A stretch of DNA of 64,000 bases, taken from contig JAHBUW010000007.1 of NCBI GenBank assembly GCA_019637875.1, positions 124,001-188,000 on the forward strand, written 5' to 3'. This stretch comes from Pseudobdellovibrionaceae bacterium. Lineage in GTDB: Bacteria; Bdellovibrionota; Bdellovibrionia; Bdellovibrionales; Bdellovibrionaceae. The notes under the pieces are model-generated. The model was not told the DNA's origin. It saw only the letters and a program-made list of their open reading frames with translations, and ran no database searches. Positions within the stretch are counted from its first letter, which is position 1; every line of letters starts with the position of its first letter. A program made the position numbers and the translations under genes. Shown here piece by piece: positions 33,306 through 42,035 of the stretch.

Positions 33306-33773
33306 TGCGAAGATGTCATCACGCGGACCTCATTCTGTCCAAGATGGATGTAAACAGATCTGCGCCACCATTCTGATCCTTCCGCCTAAGGTCCGGCGCT
33401 GGACCGACTAGTCTAATATCTTAGGACCTATGTCTCCGGACCCAAGTCGCCCGACTAGGCCGACCAAAGCAGCGCGACTCGACGACACCTACGGCCTGAT
33501 TTCAAAACTTTAGTCCAGGAAAACCCGCGACGATGGTCCAGACCTTCCTCCGTCGAAAGTCCAGTTGTGGCGAAAAGGCATCCGTCTTTGGTCCAGTTCT
33601 CGAACGCTCGACTAAAGGCTCCCCGGACCTCGCCGAAGAGCTTGGTGTGAGCAGTTGAATGGTTCAGCGGCTCGAAAAAAAACCCGGCCGGAGCGCCACG
33701 GTTGCATCGGGGAAGAGTAGGTTCCGACCCACGCAGCCGAGTCACAGGATGGACATCTAATTGGAGGTCCCAG
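33306..33773 (+). promoter_or_regulatory. Upstream region of flagellin 3 with sigma-28-like promoter (33613-33639)
   Basis: TAAA (33613-33616), exactly 15 bases, then GCCGAAGA (33632-33639). The leader to ATG 33774 is about 128 bases with GGAGG at 33763-33767. Further upstream the region is crowded with CTGGAC/GTCCAG words and repeats ATCACGCGGAC (33318-33328) and CGACCAAAGC (33461-33470) from the flagellin 2 upstream region. Confidence 0.75.
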
Positions 33774-34607
33774 ATGGGAATGAGAATTTCGACAAACGTG
33801 TCTTCGATCAATGCGCAGCGTACACTCACGGCGTCGCAGCGTGAAATCAACAAGAGCATGGCTCAGCTGTCCTCGGGCAGCCGTATCACTAAGGCAGCGG
33901 ACGATGCTGCGGGTCTCGGGATTTCGGAAATGTTGAAATCGCAGATTCGCTCTTATTCTCAGGCATCGCGCAACGCGAACGACGCCATCTCGATGGTGCA
34001 AGTCGCGGAAGGTGGACTTGGTGAAATCTCGAATATCCTGACCCGTATGCGCGAACTGGGCATCCAGGCCGCATCGGACACTGTCGGCGACAAAGAACGT
34101 TCTTACTTGAACCTCGAAGTCAGCCAATTGAAAGAAGAAGTCCAACGTATCGCGAAGACGACCAAGTTCGGCAGCACGAACCTGCTCGATGGCACCGGAT
34201 CGAAATTCGATATCCAAGTCGGTATCAACAACGACAGCTTCGAAGATCGCATTTCGTTCGATTCGTCGGTCCTGAACGCGACGAGCGCGGAACTGGGCAT
34301 CGACGACGTGGACTACTCCAATAAAGAGGGCGCACAAGACTTCCTGATGGTGGTCGATGAAGCTCAATCGCGGGTTGCGGCTTACCGCGCTAATGTGGGT
34401 GCTCTGCAAAACCGCTTCTCTTCGACGATCGAAAACTTGGGCGCGCAACACGAAAACCTCTCGGCCGCGAACTCGCGTATCCGTGATGCCGACATCGCGA
34501 CCAGCACGTCGGAAATGGCCCGCAACCAGGTTCTGCTGAACGCTTCGACTTCGGTCCTCGCGTCGGCGAACCAACAGCCCCAGCTCGCGCTGAAGCTGAT
34601 CGGTTGA
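33774..34607 (+). CDS. fliC: Flagellin
   Basis: A 277-residue flagellin from ATG 33774. MGMRISTNVSSINAQRTL, SGSRITKAADDAAGLGISEMLKSQIR and C-terminal AANSRIRDADIATSTSEMARNQVLLNAS are the conserved D0/D1 helices; there is no variable outer domain. It is close to flagellin 2 and clearly different from flagellin 1. A GGAAGAG...CTCTTCC hairpin follows at about 34628-34650. Confidence 0.96.
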   Translation: MGMRISTNVSSINAQRTLTASQREINKSMAQLSSGSRITKAADDAAGLGISEMLKSQIRSYSQASRNANDAISMVQVAEGGLGEISNILTRMRELGIQAASDTVGDKERSYLNLEVSQLKEEVQRIAKTTKFGSTNLLDGTGSKFDIQVGINNDSFEDRISFDSSVLNATSAELGIDDVDYSNKEGAQDFLMVVDEAQSRVAAYRANVGALQNRFSSTIENLGAQHENLSAANSRIRDADIATSTSEMARNQVLLNASTSVLASANQQPQLALKLIG

Positions 34608-34714
34608 TCCTTATCGTCTAAATTCAGGAAGAGGCCTCCTGCTCTTCCGGTACTAACCTACCCGGGCGTCTCGTCGGAAGACCCGAGCCGTCCGGGGTAC
34701 TTAGGTCCGGAAAT

Positions 34715-34742
34715 TAAAGGCCCTGGCTGAATTGACCGATAA
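34715..34742 (+). promoter_or_regulatory. Sigma-28-like promoter abutting flaG
   Basis: TAAA (34715-34718), a 16-base spacer, then ACCGATAA (34735-34742), 7 of 8 matches to GCCGATAA. The ATG of flaG is at 34749, where the transcript would begin, so the message may be leaderless or flaG may start further in. Confidence 0.65.
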
Positions 34743-34748
34743 AGAGAC

Positions 34749-35132
34749 ATGGACATCCGTCACGCGATCGGATCACTGCTACCCACGAACCTTCGGAAGA
34801 AAGATCCGGTGGAGCGTAACATCAAGTCGGATTCGGCAACGGATCGCGATGGGAACGGGCAAATGCCCGGACAGGACAAGAACCAAGGCGAGCAAAAACC
34901 GCCGATGTCCGAGGAGCAGTTGAAAAAAGCGATGGATCATCTGAAGGGCCTGCCCGTCGTGAAAGACCACAACCTTTTGGTGGAGCTGCTCACGAATGAA
35001 GGCGGAAAGAGATTCGTGCTTCTGAAGGAACCGAACGGCAAGTTGATTCGCCGAATTCCCGAGGAAGAGCTGTGGACTCTGCAAGTCGTCAAAGAAACCG
35101 AGAAGGGCCAACTTCTTCGGAAGACCGCTTAA
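34749..35132 (+). CDS. flaG: FlaG-like flagellar protein
   Basis: A 127-residue protein. The first half is polar and poorly conserved; the C-terminal LLTNEGGKRFVLLKEPNGKLIRRIPEEELW matches the FlaG domain, where a D-x-x-G-E-x-I-R-Q-I-P pattern is usual. FlaG affects filament length in other bacteria. Placement between flagellins and fliD supports the call. There is no clear Shine-Dalgarno; a GTG near residue 21 is a possible alternative start. Confidence 0.75.
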   Translation: MDIRHAIGSLLPTNLRKKDPVERNIKSDSATDRDGNGQMPGQDKNQGEQKPPMSEEQLKKAMDHLKGLPVVKDHNLLVELLTNEGGKRFVLLKEPNGKLIRRIPEEELWTLQVVKETEKGQLLRKTA

Positions 35133-35229
35133 TGAAAGACGTTTCAGAATGAGACGTTTGCGGCATTTGTTTCCGAATGAGTCGATCGTCCCGCATAATG
35201 TGTCCAGGGGTAGCAACTTGGGGGCAGAC

Positions 35230-35907
35230 ATGGGAAGCGTTCGTTTTCTCGCGCTCGCGATCTTGATCTTGAGTTTTCAAAACGCCAATGCCAACAACGC
35301 CAATTGTTCCGACCTTTCGCCGGAAGCGAAGCAGAATATGCAGAGCTGGCTGAATAAGTGCGGATCGAAGCTCGCCAACAACGGTGCGGGCAAAGTCGCG
35401 ATCGTGGACATGGGCGGAAGCGAGCCCAAACTTTTCCTTTTGGACAAACAGACTTTGAGTTGTTCGCTGGCCGTTCCGGTCGAGATCGGTAAAAACAGCG
35501 TCGGACGTCCCCCGAAGGCCGGTAATGAAGCTGAAAGCAACATGACTCCGGCGGGATTTCACATCACTCGTTTGCATCAGGGCGAACGTTACGGACCAAA
35601 CAATTCTTTAGCGATGGACGGCACGGGCAGCGAGAACAACAACAGCCTCAGCCGCGCTATTTTGCTGCACGCCAAACAACCCGGGGTCAATACGATCGGT
35701 TGCATCGGCGTTCCCCCCGAGCATTTGAATACGGTGATGAACGAGCTCGGTACGGGCTCGGTGATTTATAATCACTTCCCAAATGAAAAGGGCGGCGATA
35801 GCCAAAACAACTGCGACGGTAAAGGCGCCGGAGCGCCGACGAACCGCAATTACCACGGCGGTCCCGGTCAATCGCAAGAGGGTTCGAGAACCCGAGGTCG
35901 GAACTAA
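35230..35907 (+). CDS. Secreted L,D-transpeptidase-like (YkuD_2/murein transpeptidase catalytic) protein
   Basis: ATG 35230 is preferred because it starts a signal peptide (MGSVRFLALAILILSFQNANA) and follows GGGGG; an open frame from 35149 has no signal. The 225-residue product has VAIVDMGGSEPKLFLLDKQT at the N-terminus of the domain and ILLHAKQPGVNTIGCIGVPPEHL with the His and Cys of the catalytic motif HA...(S/T)xGC. A peptidoglycan-modifying role in the periplasm is likely, possibly for flagellar passage through the wall given its position. Confidence 0.8.
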   Translation: MGSVRFLALAILILSFQNANANNANCSDLSPEAKQNMQSWLNKCGSKLANNGAGKVAIVDMGGSEPKLFLLDKQTLSCSLAVPVEIGKNSVGRPPKAGNEAESNMTPAGFHITRLHQGERYGPNNSLAMDGTGSENNNSLSRAILLHAKQPGVNTIGCIGVPPEHLNTVMNELGTGSVIYNHFPNEKGGDSQNNCDGKGAGAPTNRNYHGGPGQSQEGSRTRGRN

Positions 35908-36341
35908 TGGATCTTTTTAAAACGACGCTCTCGGCGGCGATGATTTTTGTATCCCTCTCTGCTTTCGCGAACGATCTGCCGGTGCCGCCGCCGACGGCGC
36001 ACGCCAAACCGGCGAAGCTCACGCCGGAGCAATATGCCGAGCTGATGGCGCTGAAGATCAATGCGGGCGCCAATGTTAAAGTGAAGTCCTATGATGCGAA
36101 GTCGAAAACCTTCGACATCATGATCAAAAATGAACCCGCCGTCGGCCCCAATACGACGTCGTTCGAGAACCTTCGGCGCGCCATGGGTGAGCCCACGGCC
36201 GCTCGCCGCATGGGAAATCCTGGGGACTGGGTTGGACGGGAAATGACGCTGGTCCAGGACCTGATTTTGCTGCCGGATGCGCCCGCGGTTCCGGATAAGC
36301 CCGTGGCGAAACCCGCCACCCGTCCGGGAAAAAGCCGCTAA
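35907..36341 (+). CDS. Secreted small protein of unknown function
   Basis: A 144-residue product whose ATG overlaps the stop of the preceding gene. A signal peptide (MDLFKTTLSAAMIFVSLSAFA) precedes a Pro-rich segment and a short conserved-looking region (NVKVKSYDAKSKTFDIMI), ending in a Pro/Lys-rich tail. No domain is recognised. Co-translation with the transpeptidase-like gene suggests a shared function. Confidence 0.7.
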   Translation: MDLFKTTLSAAMIFVSLSAFANDLPVPPPTAHAKPAKLTPEQYAELMALKINAGANVKVKSYDAKSKTFDIMIKNEPAVGPNTTSFENLRRAMGEPTAARRMGNPGDWVGREMTLVQDLILLPDAPAVPDKPVAKPATRPGKSR

Positions 36342-36475
36342 GTCCTTGATAGTTCGAGCGAGAATCCTCATCCATCGTCCTGTCAAAACGCCGCGCCCGG
36401 AGCCTCAAGATTTTGGGGGTCCGAGGACAAACGATTGACTCACGAAATTCGAAAACGCCATGCGATGATTTTTGT

Positions 36476-37861
36476 ATGGCGGCAATTCGTTTCTCGGGAA
36501 TGGCCAGTGGTCTTCCCCCGAACATTGTAGAGCAGATCATGGATGCGGAGCGCATCCCGGTGAAGCAAATGGAGGCCAAGAAGGCGGACGAGGACAACAA
36601 GTTGACCCTCGTGACCGATCTGGAGACCAAGGTGAACGCCATCACCAAAAGCATCGGGGAAATGGTCGGCATCCGCGGATTCGCGAATCACAAGTTCGTT
36701 TCCTCGGACACGAACGTCATCGACGGCGCCGTCGACCCGGAAAAGGTCGTGACCGGCGATTGGCAGATCGAAGTCGTACAGCTCGCGCAGAAACCCGGGG
36801 CGATCAGCAACGGCTTTCCCGACAAAGACAAAACTCAGCTGGGCGTCGGTTACTTGCGCTTCGAAACCACGGAAGGACGCAAGGACGTTTACATCAGTCA
36901 GTCGAATAATACGCTCCAAGGCGTGGCGAACGCGATCAACTCCTCCAACGTGGGCCTGCGCGCGCAGGTCATGAACGACGCCAAGGATGCGGACAATCCC
37001 TTCCGTTTGATGGTGACGGGAATGGCGACGGGTAAAGGCAACGAAGTCGAGTTCCCGAAGATCTACATGCTGGATGGTGATCGTGACGTCTTCTTCGAAG
37101 AATCGCGTCCCGCGCAGAACGCGATCGTCAAAATGGACGGATTCCAGATGGAGATTCCCGAGAATAAACTCGAGGACGTCATCCCCGGCGTGAGTTTGGA
37201 TTTGAAATCGACCGCGCCCGGCCGCGCGATCAATTTGTCCGTGAAAGAAGATCACGAAAAGATCACGGGCAAGATCAAGGAATTCGTCGATTCGTACAAC
37301 GCGGCCCTGCAGTTCATTCAGGACCAGCACAAACTTCAGAAGGACAAACGAACCGGTAAAGAACGTTTGGGCCCTTTGGGCGGTGATAGCCTGGTGCGCT
37401 CGACCGAGTCGGCGCTTCGCCGCGTGATCATGGCGCCGCAGCTCGGAACCGGTAGCACGATCGGCCGTATCGCCGAGCTCGGGATCGAATTCGGCCGTAA
37501 CGGAACGCTGTCCTACTCGGAAGAAAAATTTCAGAAGAAATTGAACGCGGATCCGCGGATGGTCGCGAACTTTTTGCGCGGCGACGGATTCGCGACGGGA
37601 TTCATTCCGACTTTGAAGCGTGAGATTTCGAATCTGACGAATTCGGCTTTCGGACCTTTGGCCAATCGTAAGCGGGGTCTGACGGATAAGATCAATCAGA
37701 TCGACCGTCGGATCGACATGAAGGAACGGCAGCTCGAAAAGAAGGAAGAACAGCTGCGCTCGAAATTCGCGGATTTGGAAAGCAAGATGTCCAATCTGCA
37801 AAGTCAGGGTGCGGCCGTGGGTGGAATCGCGGCGGCGGCGAAAGCCGGCGCGGGCGGGTAG
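36476..37861 (+). CDS. fliD: Flagellar filament cap protein
   Basis: I start at ATG 36476 (MAAIRFSGMASGLPPNIVEQIMDAERIPVKQM), which matches the FliD N-terminal helix; the open frame from 36413 is non-homologous. The 461-residue product has the FliD_N region, a central region around residues 90-300 and a C-terminal coiled coil (KINQIDRRIDMKERQLEKKEEQLRSKFADLESKMS), the usual FliD layout. It caps the growing filament and helps flagellin fold. It is followed by fliS. Confidence 0.94.
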   Translation: MAAIRFSGMASGLPPNIVEQIMDAERIPVKQMEAKKADEDNKLTLVTDLETKVNAITKSIGEMVGIRGFANHKFVSSDTNVIDGAVDPEKVVTGDWQIEVVQLAQKPGAISNGFPDKDKTQLGVGYLRFETTEGRKDVYISQSNNTLQGVANAINSSNVGLRAQVMNDAKDADNPFRLMVTGMATGKGNEVEFPKIYMLDGDRDVFFEESRPAQNAIVKMDGFQMEIPENKLEDVIPGVSLDLKSTAPGRAINLSVKEDHEKITGKIKEFVDSYNAALQFIQDQHKLQKDKRTGKERLGPLGGDSLVRSTESALRRVIMAPQLGTGSTIGRIAELGIEFGRNGTLSYSEEKFQKKLNADPRMVANFLRGDGFATGFIPTLKREISNLTNSAFGPLANRKRGLTDKINQIDRRIDMKERQLEKKEEQLRSKFADLESKMSNLQSQGAAVGGIAAAAKAGAGG

Positions 37862-37959
37862 TTGAACGGACATGAACTGGACTCGAGGACGCGTTGAAAA
37901 GTGCCGAATTGAGATTGAATAGTGTTGTTGTTTTTGAACGAAACTGAGGTCGGTAAGCG

Positions 37960-38370
37960 ATGAGTAATCCGTATCAGAAGTACAAACAGACTCAGGTGAC
38001 CAGCGCCAGCCGCGAGAAGCTGCTGCTCTTGATGTACGAAGGTGCGATCAAGTTCACCAAGAAGGCGATCACCGCGGCGGAAGAGAAGAACGTCGCCGAA
38101 CGTTGCACCAACATCGGTCGCGCGTACGATATCGTCAGCGAGCTGAACAACACGCTCGATCACAAAGTCGGGGGGCCGATCGCGGCGAACCTCGAGCAAT
38201 TGTATATGTTTATCACCGATCAGTTCACGAAAGCGAACATCAACGGCACGGTCGAGCCTTTACAGAACGCGCTGAAGATTCTGGAAACCCTGTACGAGGG
38301 GTGGGTCCAGGCGGTCGAGCAAGTGAAGAAACAGGAATCCGCGCAAGCGGGAACGGGCGCCAAGGGCTGA
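37960..38370 (+). CDS. fliS: Flagellin export chaperone
   Basis: A 136-residue helical protein. NPYQKYKQTQVTSASREKLLLLMYEGAIKFTKKAI and later RAYDIVSELNNTLDHKVGGPIAANLEQLYMFITDQF match FliS along their length. It binds the flagellin C-terminus in the cytoplasm and prevents premature assembly. The gap from fliD (about 98 bases) contains no recognised promoter. Confidence 0.96.
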   Translation: MSNPYQKYKQTQVTSASREKLLLLMYEGAIKFTKKAITAAEEKNVAERCTNIGRAYDIVSELNNTLDHKVGGPIAANLEQLYMFITDQFTKANINGTVEPLQNALKILETLYEGWVQAVEQVKKQESAQAGTGAKG

Positions 38371-38444
38371 TTCGTCAGCCCCCAACTCCGCCGACATGAA
38401 GTCCGCGGTTTATTGAATTGTTACTTAAGACCAAGGAGGGTCCT

Positions 38445-38861
38445 TTGCGAGTCATCCAGCTGCTTCAAGAGAAAAATCACTATCTCGAGAAGTTCTACAC
38501 CCTGAACGAAACCGAACTCTTGAACTTCGCTCAGGCGAACTTCGACGGCCTGGAGACCTTCTACCAGACGCGTGAGCGTATCTTGGAGATGCTTGCTTAC
38601 ATCGATCGCGAACTCGAGAAGTGCGACCTGGGACCGCATATCCAGATTTCGATGGAAGACCGCGACCTGGTGCGCGAGTGTTTGGCGACCAAAGAGGGTT
38701 ACGTTAGCCGCATCCTGGCCCAGGATCTGGAAATCCTTTCGTGCATCGAGAAGGCGAAGTCCGCCATCATCCGCGAGCTGCAAGAAGTTCGTCGCGCGCG
38801 CAAGGCCGTTTCGGGTTACCGCTCGGGTCCCGCGCCCAGCCGCCTGAACGAAGAAGCCTAG
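38445..38861 (+). CDS. FlgN/FliT-like flagellar chaperone
   Basis: A TTG start at 38445 has AAGGAGGG a few bases upstream and fits better than an ATG-less extension from 38418. The 138-residue helical product (VIQLLQEKNHYLEKFYTLNETELLNFAQANFDGLETFYQTRERIL) resembles FlgN/FliT-type export chaperones in size, helix pattern and position after fliS. Family assignment is by pattern and context only. Confidence 0.7.
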   Translation: MRVIQLLQEKNHYLEKFYTLNETELLNFAQANFDGLETFYQTRERILEMLAYIDRELEKCDLGPHIQISMEDRDLVRECLATKEGYVSRILAQDLEILSCIEKAKSAIIRELQEVRRARKAVSGYRSGPAPSRLNEEA

Positions 38862-38881
38862 ACCTCCGCTGCCAGACCATA

Positions 38882-38932
38882 GCCCGCAGGTCCTGCGGGC
38901 AAATTGACGGGCCGGATCTTTTCCGGCGTCAA
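38882..38932 (+). terminator. Tandem hairpins after the flagellar chaperone
   Basis: GCCCGCAG/CTGCGGGC (38882-38900) with a 3-base loop, then TTGACG...GCCGGA/TCCGGC...GTCAA (38904-38932). Neither has a U-tract, so they may be Rho-dependent or RNA-stability elements between two operons. Confidence 0.55.
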
Positions 38933-39042
38933 ATCGACGACCCAATCTGCGCGAAACTCCCGCCAAATCGTTCTGAAAGAAAATCCTGACTGGCACCGTG
39001 GTTGCTTTGTTTCTCCATCAAACAATTTGGGGGAAGCTCACT

Positions 39043-40176
39043 GTGCAGACGTCCAGTCTAGATTTCGTTATTGATCAAGAGCGTGCGCACAACGATGAAC
39101 ACGTTGGCGTTCGTTTTCCCATTGCGTCCGCCCCGGTCGAAGGCGCGGAGCGCCCGATGGTCCACGCGGAGCGTCCGGTCGCGCGCGCACAGAGCGCGGA
39201 AACTCGTCGCCAGGCGATCGCCGAATTCGAAAATGAATTTTCGGACGTGCCCGCACTCGTCGGCAACGCCGAAGTCTTAGCGCAGAATCAAGAGCGCGCG
39301 CTGGCGCTTGTGCTTTTGCGCCAAGCGATGAGCGAGGATAGCTTTCACGTTTCCTCTTTGCGCCGAATTTATAATCTGCTGCCCGGGGGCGAGTGGACCC
39401 TGGCCGAGCGGACCGCGATCGCCGAGACTTTGTCGACGACGACGAAGCTCGCCAGCGATACGCTGCGCTTGGCGAAACTCGAGTACGAGAAAGGCGACCT
39501 GGGACGCTCGCTCGAAATGTACTTCGAGGCGGCCGCGCAAATTCGTGAAGAGGACCAAACCGTTTTTGAAATCTACAAGGACATCGGGAACATTTACGTC
39601 CGCCAAGGCGACTTCGACGGCGCGGAAGAGTATTACCACAAGGCTTTCGCATTGAATCCCGACAGTGACGCCCTTCACGTCAATCTGGGGACGCTCGAAA
39701 TCCAGCGTCAAGAATGGGGCGCCGCCCGTGACCGTTTCCGTTTCGCACTGGGACTCAACGAAAGAAACGACAAAGCCTGGGTCGGTCTGGCGTTGGCGCA
39801 TTATCACTTGGGCGACACCGAGCTGGCTTTCGGTAACTTGGAAAAGGCGATCGACCTCGCTCCCGGCAATCGGACGGCGGTTCTGCTGCTCGCCGGCTGG
39901 GCCGAAAAGCACAATCGCACGGAAGAGGCGATCAACGCTTTGGAAAACTATCTGGGGGAAGTTTCTTTCGACGAGGACATGTCCCTGGCCCTGATCCAAC
40001 TTTTCTGCCGCGAGAAGAATTACTTCTGCGCGAAATTTGAAATTGAACGCACGTTACTTTGGAACCCGACGCGTCCCGATCTTTTCGAACTGCTGAAGAA
40101 GATCGAAGACCTCGAGGGCGCGGAAGCCGAACCGGTTTTCAAAAAGTCGGGCTTGGCCGGGGAGATCTTCGGGTGA
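39043..40176 (+). CDS. TPR-repeat protein, first gene of glycosyltransferase series
   Basis: GTG 39043 is supported by GGGGGAAG upstream; the product has 377 residues. The first 75 residues are polar; from about residue 130 several tetratricopeptide repeats appear (LAKLEYEKGDLGRSLEMYFEAA, KDIGNIYVRQGDFDGAEEYYHKAFALNPDS, VGLALAHYHLGDTELAFGNLEKAIDLAPGN). TPR proteins next to GT9 genes often act as scaffolds or are part of filament-modification clusters. It overlaps the next gene by GTGA. Confidence 0.85.
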   Translation: MQTSSLDFVIDQERAHNDEHVGVRFPIASAPVEGAERPMVHAERPVARAQSAETRRQAIAEFENEFSDVPALVGNAEVLAQNQERALALVLLRQAMSEDSFHVSSLRRIYNLLPGGEWTLAERTAIAETLSTTTKLASDTLRLAKLEYEKGDLGRSLEMYFEAAAQIREEDQTVFEIYKDIGNIYVRQGDFDGAEEYYHKAFALNPDSDALHVNLGTLEIQRQEWGAARDRFRFALGLNERNDKAWVGLALAHYHLGDTELAFGNLEKAIDLAPGNRTAVLLLAGWAEKHNRTEEAINALENYLGEVSFDEDMSLALIQLFCREKNYFCAKFEIERTLLWNPTRPDLFELLKKIEDLEGAEAEPVFKKSGLAGEIFG

Positions 40177-40757
40177 GTCGCATTCAGTTTCAAGGCGAAC
40201 AAGTCCTGCGTGATGGACGGAGTTTACACTCGCCGCGCGATCCCGCGCGCGAGGCCGGCGTTTGGGTCGCCGGACGTCCCGCACGCGTTCAGGGCTTGGT
40301 TTTCGTTTTGGGACTGGGCGCCGGTCATCACGTGCGCGAGTGGGCTCGTCAACGACCCGATCTGACGATCGTGGCCATCGATTTCGATCAAGAGCTTTTC
40401 CATCACATGACGATGATCGACGACGTGGATGCGGCGGTCGATTTAACGGCCGGGATATATGGATTGTCGCTGGAGCACGCCATGATCGGTCGTGGTGAAG
40501 CGTTGATCGATCACGGGTATTCGGTCGTGCGGTTCCGTCCCGCGTGGGGGGGACGCGAAACCGAATTTCACGCTCTGGAAGATATTTTGCTGGATCGTTC
40601 GATTTTGCATTTGCGGAGTGATCTTGTGGCCGGCGGCGCGCAGGCATGGCCGCGGGGCCTGGATCTGAATATCAAAAGCCTGACGGCGGCGGGCGTGGAA
40701 ATCGTCGATCTGGAAGACCGTAAACTGCTGATGGCGCTGCGGGAGCTCGTGGCATGA
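40173..40757 (+). CDS. Rossmann-like protein resembling motility accessory factor (Maf/DUF115) N-terminus
   Basis: GTG 40173 overlaps the TPR stop; the longer frame is a shadow. The 194-residue product has a glycine-rich strand LVFVLGLGAGHHVREWARQRPDLTIVAIDFD, the pattern of the Maf-associated N-terminal domain or a SAM-type Rossmann. Maf proteins transfer pseudaminic or legionaminic acid to flagellin, but the catalytic Maf domain is not evident here. Assignment is tentative. Confidence 0.55.
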   Translation: MSRIQFQGEQVLRDGRSLHSPRDPAREAGVWVAGRPARVQGLVFVLGLGAGHHVREWARQRPDLTIVAIDFDQELFHHMTMIDDVDAAVDLTAGIYGLSLEHAMIGRGEALIDHGYSVVRFRPAWGGRETEFHALEDILLDRSILHLRSDLVAGGAQAWPRGLDLNIKSLTAAGVEIVDLEDRKLLMALRELVA

Positions 40758-41902
40758 GAATCCTGGCTTTGTCCCTTCTTCGTTTAGGAGATCTGTTTCA
40801 TCACGTGCACCTGTTGCGCGAGATCAAACGTCGCGCGGAAGCGACGACCCGTACGGGTTCGGTGGAACTGCACGTCCTTGCCTTTACGGATACGAAAGCC
40901 GCGGAAAAGCTTTTCCCGGAATTCCGCTTTCACTTCATCCCGCGTGCGGAGTTGCAGACCGAGCTGGTCGAGCGTCACCGGAGCTGGCGCCGCGCCCTGC
41001 AGCTTTTGAAAACGTCGATTCGCGATCTGAATGAATACGACTTCACGCAAACCTACAATCTGACGCACACTTCGTTTTCGGGGCGGATCATGGATTTGCT
41101 CGAGTGTCCCGAAAAGAAGGGGCTTCGCTTCGAGGACGGCCGCGCCGTTTTGGACGGACAAGGTCTGCGTTACGTGAACGAGATCTGGGCGTTCGAAAAG
41201 GAACCCCTGTTCAATTGGATCGACGCCACCGCGGCCTCGGTCGATACGCCGGAGCCGCCCATCATGGCTGCGGACGCGCGTGAGCGCGGTGAAGTTTGGC
41301 TGCAACCTTTGACCAGCGATTCGAAAAAGAATTGGTCCATTCCGAAGTGGCGTGAACTCGCGCGCCGCCTGCGCGCGCAGAATACGAAGTTCCGTTTCAT
41401 CGCGGCGCCTGGCGAGGGGGCCTTGTTGGCCACGGCCTTGGGTGAAGACGTTTACGAAATGACTTTCCAAGCCCTGCGCGAAACGCGTGAACACTGCGCG
41501 CTGCTCGTCGCCGGCGATACGAGCGTCTTGCATTTCGCGGTGCTGGAGAAGATCCCGGTCATGGGGATTTATTTGGGCCCGGCGAATCCGTTCAAAACTC
41601 CACCCCGTCAAAAGGGCGCCGGCATTTGGTGGTCGCCCGTGGGCTGCTCGCCTTGCGGCCATCGTTCGACCTGTAGCCAGGCCACGCACGCGTGCGAAGA
41701 GGCCCTTGGCGCCGAGGAAGTCGAACTGGCCATTCTTGCGAAACTTAAGAAAATCGACATCGGATCACACCTGACCCAAGCCCATGCGCTTTATGGAGAA
41801 GTGCAGAGTTTCGGTCGGGTGCATTTCAGGAGGAATGATGCAGAAGCAAAACCCGGGCGCAGCCCTGGAAGCTTATCTGTTGCAGGCGCTCGCCCGGCTT
41901 GA
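40754..41902 (+). CDS. Glycosyltransferase family 9 protein (heptosyltransferase-like), first copy
   Basis: A 382-residue GT9-type protein. N-terminal ILALSLLRLGDLFHHVHLLREIKRR is the acceptor-side start, and C-terminal LLVAGDTSVLHFAVLEKIPVMGIYLGPANPFKTPP matches the nucleotide-sugar region. GT9 members transfer heptose to LPS, and some glycosylate flagellin or adhesins. With two copies next to flagellar genes and no LPS core genes, filament modification is inferred. It overlaps its neighbours at both ends. Confidence 0.82.
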   Translation: MRILALSLLRLGDLFHHVHLLREIKRRAEATTRTGSVELHVLAFTDTKAAEKLFPEFRFHFIPRAELQTELVERHRSWRRALQLLKTSIRDLNEYDFTQTYNLTHTSFSGRIMDLLECPEKKGLRFEDGRAVLDGQGLRYVNEIWAFEKEPLFNWIDATAASVDTPEPPIMAADARERGEVWLQPLTSDSKKNWSIPKWRELARRLRAQNTKFRFIAAPGEGALLATALGEDVYEMTFQALRETREHCALLVAGDTSVLHFAVLEKIPVMGIYLGPANPFKTPPRQKGAGIWWSPVGCSPCGHRSTCSQATHACEEALGAEEVELAILAKLKKIDIGSHLTQAHALYGEVQSFGRVHFRRNDAEAKPGRSPGSLSVAGARPA

Positions 41903-42035
41903 GAAAGCCAGTGAAGCGATCAGAAAAACCCAAGGCTATACGCGTGAAACCGCGAAGGTCCGTATTTTAACTGAACTCGTACGTGAACAGGTGCCGCATG
42001 AAAATACTCGCGATACAACTCGCCAGACTCGGTGA
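41838..42035 (+). CDS. Small helical protein between the two GT9 genes
   Basis: A 65-residue product from ATG 41838 (ATG 41835 is equally possible) behind CAGGAGG. ALEAYLLQALARLEKASEAIRKTQ is an amphipathic helix. It overlaps GT9 copy one by 65 bases and copy two by 38 bases in different frames. The strong ribosome-binding site argues for a real gene; function is unknown. Confidence 0.65.
   Translation: MQKQNPGAALEAYLLQALARLEKASEAIRKTQGYTRETAKVRILTELVREQVPHENTRDTTRQTR

Noticed and set aside
34620-34714. Second terminator or small RNA between flagellin 3 and flaG
   Set aside because: A GGAAGAG/CTCTTCC hairpin exists but has no T-run, and the rest shows only weak pairing.
36440-37873. A 477-codon minus-strand frame opposite fliD
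   Set aside because: It mirrors the high-GC codon pattern of fliD; the sense protein is a clear FliD and the antisense product matches nothing known.
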